In this document: in pieces, positions 6,090 to 11,380 of the stretch | Position numbering within the stretch: position 1 is the first letter of the stretch | Layout of the letters: the number at the start of each line of letters is the position of its first letter | Origin: Christensenella sp. UBA5893 | Lineage (GTDB): Bacteria; Bacillota; Clostridia; Christensenellales; UBA1242 | Assembly (NCBI GenBank): GCA_002431905.1 | Contig: DJER01000032.1 | Span: 1-11,380 of the forward strand | Length of the DNA stretch: 11,380 nt | Direction of reading: 5' to 3' | Position numbers and translations under genes: made by a program | Notes under the pieces: generated by a model | The model's database searches: none | What the model saw: only the letters and a program-made list of their open reading frames with translations | Told to the model about the DNA's origin: nothing

Positions 6090-6785
6090 ATGAAAATAAA
6101 ATATATTAAAGGAACTTGTCAAAATTGTAAAAAGAATGTAGACATTGCAGTTGATGTTAATGCCGATGTTGTTTATACGGAAAACGATTTGGCAAGTTTT
6201 AATTTTTATAAGAACATAGGGTTGTCGGTTTGCCCACATTGTGGATATATTGCACAAGACATCACAAAAGATGTTCCACACAATTTTGATGAAATTGCAA
6301 ATTCTGACAAATTTAAGTATTTGTATAATTATGGTTACATCAAAAATCTTGACAAGGTTGACACATATGAACTTGAAAGATATGTTCCAAACATCTATGA
6401 AACCTATTCATATTATATGGCAAACCAAAAGAACTATGAAGAAAGTATAAGGTATTTGTATAGAGCAGTTGAGCTAAAACTTGCAACAGTCAAAGTTATG
6501 GAAAATAACAAGTATGAAGACTATGACGATGACGAAATAGAAGATAGAAATCAAATTGATTTGTTTATTGAGTATATGAAAAAAAGCATTTCAAGAAACC
6601 AAAATGGCATTATTGAAATGTACAAACCAACCGACAATTTGTATACAAAGATTATGTATATAATAACATTAAATAATATTGGTGAAAAAGAAAAGGCATC
6701 AAAGGAGTTTGATGAACTCCAAAAACTTGATATAGAAGAAACATTGACTGACTATATCAAATCAAAACTTGAACAAACAAGATAA
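6090..6785 (+). CDS. Uncharacterised zinc-finger protein with helical (TPR-like) C-terminal region
   Basis: 231 residues, soluble. Two cysteine pairs, C10xxC13 and C48xxC51 (CPHCGY), flank a short beta-rich stretch and look like a four-cysteine zinc site. The rest (about 65-231) is helical, rich in Tyr, Lys and Glu, with a possible TPR-like repeat (ANQKNYEESIRYLYRAVEL, 111-129, and DNLYTKIMYIITLNNIGEKEKASKEF). The layout recalls DUF2225-type proteins, but I cannot confirm that family. In-frame ATGs occur at 6051, 6078, 6084 and 6090. The predicted transcript start near 6086 favours 6090. A GGAG at 6080-6083 would suit the same start if transcription began further upstream. The PHP gene follows after 11 bases, so the two are probably one operon and the protein may work with the hydrolase. 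Confidence 0.8.
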   Translation: MKIKYIKGTCQNCKKNVDIAVDVNADVVYTENDLASFNFYKNIGLSVCPHCGYIAQDITKDVPHNFDEIANSDKFKYLYNYGYIKNLDKVDTYELERYVPNIYETYSYYMANQKNYEESIRYLYRAVELKLATVKVMENNKYEDYDDDEIEDRNQIDLFIEYMKKSISRNQNGIIEMYKPTDNLYTKIMYIITLNNIGEKEKASKEFDELQKLDIEETLTDYIKSKLEQTR

Positions 6786-6796
6786 AAGGAAGACAT

Positions 6797-8563
6797 ATGA
6801 GAAATTATTTGTTTATTGACCTTCACATTCATAGCATACATTCGTTTGAAACGGATTGTGATTCCACGCCGGAAGATATTTTGGACAATGCTCTTACAAC
6901 AGCAAGAAAAGTTCAAAATGCAATGCTTGAAAAAGTTGATGAAGTGGCAATGTCAGGCAACAAGAATGCCCTTGATAACCTTATCAAAGAATACTCATCA
7001 TACTTTGCAGACAGAAGAGAAGAACAAGAACATATAAAAAATATTATTCTTGGGGCAGACAACAAAGTTCAAACATTAAAAGGTTATATTTTGAACAACA
7101 CAAAATGTTGCATTTCAATAACTGACCACCAAAACATTCAAGGTTCAAAGGAAGCAATGAGATTGATAAGAAAACACTCACAAAAATATAATCTTATTGA
7201 TTTTATTCCGGGGATTGAAGTTAATGCGGGGTTAAGATGTATGGGTGTTAATGAAGAAGGTTATTCATCCTTTAAAAAGTGCCATGCATTGGCATATGGT
7301 TATGATATAAACGACCCAACCTTTAATGCCTATTCAAGACTATATAATTACAAACTAAGACAAGTTAATGACACAGAAACAACTCAAACCGATATAGAAA
7401 TTGGAAAAATGGTTTTGTGGGCAAAGAAAAGAGTTGATGATATAACCGGACAAAAAATACCAATAAGTGACCTTGCTTTTATCGTAAACAACACGAAATC
7501 ATGCTTGCATGCAAAAAACAAATTTTTTAGTTATTTAAAAGATAGATATCCAAATATCAATTTTAGAAAAAAACAAGAAATTGAAGAATGTTTTAATTTC
7601 TCAAATTTTGGAAATCAAAATGCAATAAGCGGTTCGAAATGGGAACTTGATGAATATATGCAAGCAATCAAAAATGCTGGGGGATATTTCTCAATTGCAC
7701 ACCCATATAGTATAAAGAGGAAAATGACAGAAGCAGAAGAACTTGATTATAATAATAGGTTTGCCGATGCACTTGTTTTGACAACAAAAGACAATGCTTT
7801 TGAAACATTTAGAAACCTAAATTTTATTGACAAAAATGTCGTTTTGTCAAAAGTTACTGCAATAAACACATTAAATAACAAACATTATTCAGCAGAAGAA
7901 ATCTATCAAATGTATATCTCATTTACATTTGGAATAACCATAGAAGATTTTGTAAAAAAAGTTATAAAGATAAGAAAAGATAACGATTTTGGTTTTGAGA
8001 TTTTTAACAAACTTAACCTTAGTGGTGCAAAAAGCAAAGTTCTTTACGACATTGCCAAAAAATATGATTTGTACCTAACTGGTGGAAGTGACCACCATGG
8101 GCCAAATCTTCATGCATCAAACATTATTTCAAGATGTTTTGATAAAAGTTTTGTGTATAGCAAAGACAAAGACTTGTTCTCAATGCCAGAAAATAAACTT
8201 CAACAAAAAATTGACAAAGCAAATTCCTTTGCCATTGATAACACATTAACATATATGCCATTTGTTGGACTTGTTAAAAACAAAAAGAAGTACAAAGAAA
8301 AACAAAAAATTGCATTCTATAACAGACAAAATGGCACAGTTGAACTTGACAACTCATTGTTTGACAGACACAAAACTTGGATAGTAAAACGTGGTTGGAC
8401 GGTTGAGGGAATAAAAAACTACCTAGACACAACAGGGGTTGACCATTTATCAAGAAAGGACTTTATGTTCTTTAGAGATTTAACCAGAATTGAACCAAAG
8501 TCAATTGTTGAAGAAAGCAAAAAGTCAATAACTATTGTTGAAAAAGATGGTAGAGAACTTTAA
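6797..8563 (+). CDS. Large divergent PHP-family metal-dependent hydrolase
   Basis: 588 residues, soluble. The PHP metal-site motifs occur in the right order: DLHIHS (H10, H12), SITDHQ (D110, H111), PGIEVNA (E141), CHALAYGYD (H163), SIAHP (H302) and GGSDHHG (D431, H432/H433). PHP enzymes hydrolyse phosphoesters at a di- or trinuclear metal centre, for example histidinol phosphatase, TrpH/RnaAM-type nucleotidase and polymerase III proofreading. The spacing is unusual. About 97 residues separate HxH from TDH, where compact members have a few tens, and about 140 residues lie between the H163 motif and AHP. A C-terminal region of about 150 residues after SDHHG matches nothing I recognise. The substrate is unknown. 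AAAGGAAG precedes the ATG and the zinc-finger gene ends 11 bases upstream. No terminator is visible before the rplJ promoter. Confidence 0.88.
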   Translation: MRNYLFIDLHIHSIHSFETDCDSTPEDILDNALTTARKVQNAMLEKVDEVAMSGNKNALDNLIKEYSSYFADRREEQEHIKNIILGADNKVQTLKGYILNNTKCCISITDHQNIQGSKEAMRLIRKHSQKYNLIDFIPGIEVNAGLRCMGVNEEGYSSFKKCHALAYGYDINDPTFNAYSRLYNYKLRQVNDTETTQTDIEIGKMVLWAKKRVDDITGQKIPISDLAFIVNNTKSCLHAKNKFFSYLKDRYPNINFRKKQEIEECFNFSNFGNQNAISGSKWELDEYMQAIKNAGGYFSIAHPYSIKRKMTEAEELDYNNRFADALVLTTKDNAFETFRNLNFIDKNVVLSKVTAINTLNNKHYSAEEIYQMYISFTFGITIEDFVKKVIKIRKDNDFGFEIFNKLNLSGAKSKVLYDIAKKYDLYLTGGSDHHGPNLHASNIISRCFDKSFVYSKDKDLFSMPENKLQQKIDKANSFAIDNTLTYMPFVGLVKNKKKYKEKQKIAFYNRQNGTVELDNSLFDRHKTWIVKRGWTVEGIKNYLDTTGVDHLSRKDFMFFRDLTRIEPKSIVEESKKSITIVEKDGREL

Positions 8564-8570
8564 AAAGTTG

Positions 8571-8599
8571 TTGACAAAAAAAATATATAGTGGTATAAT
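8571..8599 (+). promoter_or_regulatory. Consensus SigA promoter of rplJL
   Basis: A perfect -35 TTGACA (8571-8576), a 17-base spacer ending in TGG, and a perfect TATAAT (8594-8599). This is the strongest promoter in the window and fits ribosomal protein genes. The transcript would start near 8605, giving a leader of about 174 bases before rplJ. Confidence 0.92.
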
Positions 8600-8604
8600 C
8601 ACGC

Positions 8605-8763
8605 ATGAAAATTGAATAAATCCTTTGTCCATAGACAGCAAGTGATATTATTATCGTAAACATTTATGTGCTTGCCGAGGTAAAGATTTGAATGGCTAAA
8701 TATTTAACCTTTCTGCTTTTAATCGGCACGAAAGGTTTTTTTAATTTTTAACATACAAATCTA
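8605..8763 (+). promoter_or_regulatory. Ribosomal L10-type leader controlling rplJ-rplL
   Basis: The leader between the promoter and rplJ is long and structured. It contains AGCAAG (8638-8643 region) complementary to CTTGC near 8673, followed by GAGGTAAAG and then a terminator-like hairpin. In many Firmicutes the L10(L12)4 complex binds such a leader (a kink-turn containing stem) and represses its own synthesis. The position and the terminal hairpin fit this class; I have not aligned it to a covariance model. Confidence 0.75.
8706..8742 (+). terminator. Attenuator terminator in the rplJ leader
   Basis: AACCTTTC (8706-8713) pairs with GAAAGGTT (8730-8737) around a 16-base loop and runs into a seven-base T tract (8736-8742). 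It lies inside the rplJ leader, before the ribosome binding site, so it most likely acts as a conditional terminator controlled by L10 binding upstream. Confidence 0.8.
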
Positions 8764-8778
8764 TAAAGGAGGCAAATA

Positions 8779-9264
8779 ATGAGTGCAAATTTAGATGCAA
8801 AACAAGCATTAGTCGAAGAAATTAAACAAAAACTTCAAAAAGCAAAAACAGTTGTTGTTGCTGACTATCGTGGAGTTACTGTTGAACAAGATACAAAACT
8901 TCGTGCTGAATTCAGAAAAAATGGTGCAGAATACAGAGTTTACAAAAACAGACTTGTTCTTCGTGCATTAAATGAACTTGGATACACAGGATGTGAAAGT
9001 TTCTTGGAAGGAACAAATGCAATCGCTTTCGGATATGAAGACGAAGTTGCTCCTGCAAAACTTGTCGTTGGTGCAAAAGCAGAAAACTGCGAATTCCCAA
9101 TCAAGTTTGGTATTTACAATGGTAAAGTTGTTGATGCAAATGAAGTTAAAAAACTTGCAAGTATCCCATCAAGAGAAGTATTACTTGCTCAACTTGTTGG
9201 TATGCTTTCATCACCTATGCGTGGCTTGGCAGTATGTCTTAAAGCTATTGCAGACAAACAATAA
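8779..9264 (+). CDS. rplJ: 50S ribosomal protein L10
   Basis: 161 residues. L10 anchors the L7/L12 dimers to 23S rRNA at the GTPase-associated centre of the large subunit. The N-terminal rRNA-binding part shows the family pattern: VVVADYRGVTVEQDTKLRAEFR (about 25-46), then YRVYKNRLVLRAL (52-64), and GTNAIAFGYED in the middle. The C-terminal helix (SPMRGLAVCLKAIADK) is where L7/L12 dimers attach. AAAGGAGG (8765-8772) lies six bases before the ATG. The gene is first of a two-gene operon with rplL and is controlled by its own L10 leader. Codon use looks more selected than in the neighbours (frequent CTT and GTT, few rare codons), as expected for high expression. Confidence 0.97.
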   Translation: MSANLDAKQALVEEIKQKLQKAKTVVVADYRGVTVEQDTKLRAEFRKNGAEYRVYKNRLVLRALNELGYTGCESFLEGTNAIAFGYEDEVAPAKLVVGAKAENCEFPIKFGIYNGKVVDANEVKKLASIPSREVLLAQLVGMLSSPMRGLAVCLKAIADKQ

Positions 9265-9301
9265 TAAAAAAATAAAAATATAAAAAAGGAAGTATAAAAA
9301 A

Positions 9302-9667
9302 ATGGCAGATCTTAATAAATTTGTTGAAGAAGTTAAAGGAATGACAGTCGTAGAATTAAACGACCTTGTTAAAAAATTAGAAGAAGAATTTGGTGTTAGC
9401 GCCGCAGCAGCAGTTGTTGCTGGTGGAGCAGCTCCTGCAGCAGCAGCTGAAGAAAAAACTGAATTTACAGTTGTTCTTAAAGAAGCTGGTGCAAACAAAA
9501 TTGCTGCAATCAAAGCAGTTAGAGAAATCACAGGACTTGGTCTTGGCGAAGCAAAAGCACTTGTTGATGGTGCTCCTGCAAATGTTAAAGAAAACGTTCC
9601 AGCAGAAGAAGCAAAAGCTATTGAAGCAAAACTTAAAGAAGCTGGCGCAGTTGTAGAACTTAAGTAA
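9302..9667 (+). CDS. rplL: 50S ribosomal protein L7/L12
   Basis: 121 residues, the standard length. L7/L12 forms the flexible stalk that recruits and stimulates translation GTPases. It shows an N-terminal dimerisation region (1-32, FVEEVKGMTVVELNDLVKKLEEEFGV), an Ala/Gly/Pro-rich hinge (33-50) and the globular C-terminal domain with KTEFTVVLKEAGANKIAAIK and the conserved GLGLGEAKALVDGAP factor-binding helices. It lies 37 bases after rplJ with a purine-rich AAAAAGGAAG site before the ATG. The usual downstream rpoB is absent; the operon ends at a terminator. Confidence 0.98.
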   Translation: MADLNKFVEEVKGMTVVELNDLVKKLEEEFGVSAAAAVVAGGAAPAAAAEEKTEFTVVLKEAGANKIAAIKAVREITGLGLGEAKALVDGAPANVKENVPAEEAKAIEAKLKEAGAVVELK

Positions 9668-9692
9668 TTTTAACATAACAGAGATTTGTATG

Positions 9693-9729
9693 AAAAAAAT
9701 CAATTCAAGTAAATTGGATTGATTTTTTT
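9693..9729 (+). terminator. Terminator of the rplJL operon
   Basis: AAAAAAATCAATTCAA (9693-9708) pairs with TTGGATTGATTTTTTT (9714-9729), a 16-pair stem with one T-G pair, around a 5-base loop. The T-run is part of the 3' arm. Its 3' arm also contains the predicted -35 box of the next gene. Confidence 0.88.
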
Positions 9730-9747
9730 GTTATTATTTGATATACA
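9719..9747 (+). promoter_or_regulatory. Promoter of the PH/TM2 gene pair, inside the rplL terminator
   Basis: The -35 TTGATT (9719-9724, 4 of 6), a 17-base spacer ending in TGA (extended -10 type), and the -10 TATACA (9742-9747, 5 of 6). The predicted transcript start is about 9754, two bases before the ATG at 9756. No Shine-Dalgarno sequence is present. Confidence 0.55.
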
Positions 9748-9755
9748 TATATTAT

Positions 9756-10421
9756 ATGAAAAAGATAGATGAACAATTTTTTGTAAACGATAATCAAACC
9801 AAAACATCGTCAGTTGATGATGTCTTGGTTAAGGATGAAAAATTATTATGGCAACAGACTCCAAAAAAGAGTAATTTTGTTATGCAAAGAACAATAAAGT
9901 CTTTACCAATTGCATTTATTTGGTTATTGATTGATGTAAGTATTATTGTAACTTTGGTAACAACAATGGAAGATTCATCTTTCATATGGTTTATTATTCC
10001 ATTTTTTGCTTTGCATTTGGCACCAGTTTGGATATATATTGCATCAGTTATAAAAGCATATGCAAAAGTTAAGAACTTAAAATATGTTATAACAAACAAA
10101 AGGGTTATGATAATTGATGGAAAAGATATGTTTATTTCAAACAGCATAAACCTAAATGACATTAAATCTTGCAATGTACATCAAACTTTTACATCAAAAC
10201 TTGCAAGAGTGGCAGATATCACAATTTTATCAAATAGTGACAATGCAATTGTTTTTAACAATATAAAAGATGCAAAATTCATTTGCAAAAAAATAAACGA
10301 AATTGCATCATCGCCGGCAGAGGCAAGCAGTTTTGGAAAAATTACCTGCAATTATTGTGGAAGCATTTACGATAGTTTATTAAACAAATGTCCATCATGT
10401 GGGGCAACAAGGAAAGAATGA
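9756..10421 (+). CDS. Membrane protein with bacterial PH domain and C-terminal zinc ribbon
   Basis: 221 residues. Two membrane segments (about 48-70 and 76-100) are followed by a bacterial PH-like domain (bPH2/DUF304 type). Its signature lies at about 110-190: LKYVITNKRVMIIDGK, then INLNDIKSCNVHQTF, LARVADITIL and a final helix IKDAKFICKKINEI. The C terminus is a four-cysteine zinc ribbon, C198xxC201 ... C212PSC215. Function is unknown; bPH2 proteins are membrane-anchored and often act with partner proteins. The start at 9756 (MKKIDEQ) is chosen over an ATG six codons upstream because the predicted transcript begins at about 9754. It shares a 4-base ATGA overlap with the next gene, so the two are probably translated together. 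Confidence 0.82.
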   Translation: MKKIDEQFFVNDNQTKTSSVDDVLVKDEKLLWQQTPKKSNFVMQRTIKSLPIAFIWLLIDVSIIVTLVTTMEDSSFIWFIIPFFALHLAPVWIYIASVIKAYAKVKNLKYVITNKRVMIIDGKDMFISNSINLNDIKSCNVHQTFTSKLARVADITILSNSDNAIVFNNIKDAKFICKKINEIASSPAEASSFGKITCNYCGSIYDSLLNKCPSCGATRKE

Positions 10422-10873
10422 AAAAATTAAGACAAAAATGTCCACGATGTGGAACAAAACATTTGGAACAAGATATAAGGTGCACTGGTTGTGGGCTGGT
10501 TTTTGAACGTCTTAAACTTGCAACAAACAATGACGCCAAACTTGCAATGAAAGAAGGGCATGGCAAAGACGTTGTTTATATAAGAGATACACCAAGTGAC
10601 CTTAAACGTTCAAGTTTGATTTTGTACACAATATTTTTTGGTTTTTTTGGTGCACATTGTTTTTATGTTGGAAGATACAAAAAGGCTTTTGTGATGCTTG
10701 CATTTGGTTTAATATCAATAATAGCATGTTATTTGAGTATCAAAAGCATAACACCAGCACCAATAAAAACTCTACTAATGTTAATAACCGGAATACAAAC
10801 TTTTATGTGGTTGTTTGATGTGGTGGATGTGTGTATATTTAGGTTCAAAATACCGGTCTATATAAAAAAATAA
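10418..10873 (+). CDS. TM2-domain protein with N-terminal zinc ribbon
   Basis: 151 residues. An N-terminal four-cysteine zinc ribbon (C8xxC11, C22xxC25) is followed by a linker (about 30-62) and a TM2 domain: FFGFFGAHCFYVGRYKKAF (73-91), which carries the GxxGAHxFYxGR motif, then further hydrophobic segments and the closing aspartate-bearing helix MWLFDVVDVCIF (130-141). TM2 proteins are small membrane proteins of poorly defined function. The start at 10418 overlaps the previous stop codon (ATGA) and has AAGGAAAG just upstream; an ATG ten codons earlier would overlap more and lacks such a site. The pairing with a zinc-ribbon PH-domain protein suggests a joint membrane-associated role. Confidence 0.85.
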   Translation: MKKLRQKCPRCGTKHLEQDIRCTGCGLVFERLKLATNNDAKLAMKEGHGKDVVYIRDTPSDLKRSSLILYTIFFGFFGAHCFYVGRYKKAFVMLAFGLISIIACYLSIKSITPAPIKTLLMLITGIQTFMWLFDVVDVCIFRFKIPVYIKK

Positions 10874-10912
10874 AAAAGAGCTCCGAATTTCTTTGGGGCT
10901 TTTTGTTTTTTT
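10872..10912 (+). terminator. Terminator after the TM2 gene
   Basis: AAAGAGCTCC (10875-10884) pairs with GGGGCTTTTT (10895-10904), including G-U pairs, around a 10-base loop. Further T-rich sequence (GTTTTTTT) follows. It begins directly at the TM2 stop codon. Confidence 0.8.
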
Positions 10913-10959
10913 GTGACACATAAAATATGCCAAGACATTTTTGTGCTTTTTATTTAATT

Positions 10960-11066
10960 GTCATTTCGACTTTCGACCCCAACGACATACTTTGGAGAAA
11001 TCTCTTCATCTTTAAGCAGATGGGATTTCTCATTAGTTATCGCTACGAAGTTGGTATCGAAATGAC
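10960..11066. repeat. Long nested hairpin repeat (MITE/REP-like)
   Basis: This gene-free stretch has perfect 10-base terminal inverted repeats, GTCATTTCGA (10960-10969) and TCGAAATGAC (11057-11066). Nested inside are CCAAC/GTTGG (10979-10983, 11050-11054), GAGAAATC/GATTTCTC (10995-11002, 11024-11031) and CATCT/AGATG (11007-11011, 11018-11022). The whole 107 bases could fold as one interrupted hairpin. No open reading frame lies within it. Confidence 0.75.
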
Positions 11067-11148
11067 TATAAAAAGCAGTTGAGATTTCTCGTCTGCAGGT
11101 TCAAGGATGCCACACTCGAAATGACTATAAAAAGCAGTTGAGATTTCT
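11057..11148. repeat. 33-base perfect direct repeat, two copies
   Basis: Positions 11057-11089 and 11116-11148 are identical over 33 bases, at a period of 59. Each begins with TCGAAATGAC, the right end of the hairpin element, and contains CAGTTGAGATTTCT. The right end of the element thus appears tandemly duplicated. Confidence 0.88.
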
Positions 11149-11288
11149 TGTGAGTTTATCATTGTGAGCTAACTCGAAAAGAAGATTAGAAAACTATGCA
11201 AAAATATATCAATTTGATGAAAAAATTGTGAATATGTGAAATAGTTTGCAAAAAATCGAATAATGTCGAAAAAAATACATAATTTTGT

Positions 11289-11318
11289 TTGACAAGGAAA
11301 TGCTAAAAATGGCATTAT
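11289..11318 (+). promoter_or_regulatory. Candidate promoter reading out of the window
   Basis: A perfect -35 TTGACA (11289-11294) is followed at 18 bases by CATTAT (11313-11318, 4 of 6). The gene or RNA it would drive lies beyond 11380. Confidence 0.5.
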
Positions 11319-11357
11319 TCATAATAATAGATAATATATTTATCGCCTCATAGTAAT

Positions 11358-11380
11358 TTGACCTACAAAGGTTGACCTAC
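11358..11380. repeat. Nine-base direct repeat at the window edge
   Basis: TTGACCTAC occurs at 11358-11366 and again at 11372-11380, separated by AAAGG. It may continue beyond the window, so its nature cannot be decided. Confidence 0.6.

Larger units (their letters stand above)
11149..11380. other. Non-coding AT-rich 3' end of the window
   Basis: I see no gene here. It is AT-rich and contains a promoter candidate at 11289-11318 and a short direct repeat at the very end. Both point to a feature beginning beyond the window. Confidence 0.6.

Noticed and set aside
9377..9703. Long open frames on both strands over rplL and rplJ, including a Cys/Phe-rich one on the minus strand.
   Set aside because: They are shadows of the highly biased codons of the ribosomal genes. 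They have no ribosome binding site, and their composition (runs of Cys, Phe, Asn or Leu, Gln, Lys) is artificial.
11057..11148. A CRISPR array, suggested by 33-base repeats with a 26-base spacer.
   Set aside because: Only two copies exist, the repeat carries the end of a palindromic element, the spacer shares that element's context, and no cas gene is visible.

Overview
The window is AT-rich chromosomal DNA. It most likely comes from an anaerobic, low-GC Firmicute (Clostridia-like lineage). The evidence is a set of near-consensus SigA promoters, GGAGG-type ribosome binding sites, a CIRCE-like heat-shock operator in front of a small heat-shock protein, a rubrerythrin, an L10-type ribosomal leader, a YitT-family membrane protein, and lysine/peptidoglycan synthesis by the diaminopimelate aminotransferase (DapL) route. 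I cannot name the organism from sequence alone. I see no phage, insertion sequence, CRISPR array or toxin-antitoxin module, and no clear undescribed system; the most unusual items are listed as findings.

Layout. Positions 1-47 (minus) are the 5' part of an initiator tRNA-Met cut by the window edge, with its own promoter. truA (169-927, +) faces a YitT-family gene (952-1986, -), and an apparently bidirectional terminator lies between them. dapF and dapL (2093-4043, +) overlap and form a two-gene operon that converges on a minus-strand hsp20 (4093-4587). hsp20 and rubrerythrin (4754-5341, +) diverge from one control region that holds a degenerate CIRCE site over the hsp20 -35 box. After a 220-base gap with a repeat remnant comes a small four-helix membrane protein (5562-5975). 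Next is a two-gene unit: a zinc-finger/helical protein (6090-6785) and a large divergent PHP-family metallohydrolase (6797-8563). rplJ-rplL (8779-9667) follow, with a consensus promoter and a long leader ending in an attenuator-like terminator. They are not next to rplK-rplA or rpoB. A second coupled pair (9756-10873) encodes a membrane PH-domain protein and a TM2-domain protein, each with a four-cysteine zinc ribbon. The last 460 bases are non-coding and hold a long nested hairpin repeat, a 33-base direct repeat and a promoter reading out of the window.

How the genes fit together. dapF and dapL carry out adjacent steps of lysine/meso-DAP synthesis: DapL makes LL-DAP and DapF converts it to meso-DAP. 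hsp20 and rubrerythrin form a stress block (protein folding, peroxide/oxygen). truA, the initiator tRNA and rplJL belong to translation. The zinc-finger/PHP pair and the PH/TM2 pair are unassigned. Three genes (truA, 6090 and 9756) have extended -10 promoters placed so that transcription would begin within about 0-5 bases of the start codon, which suggests leaderless or nearly leaderless messages.
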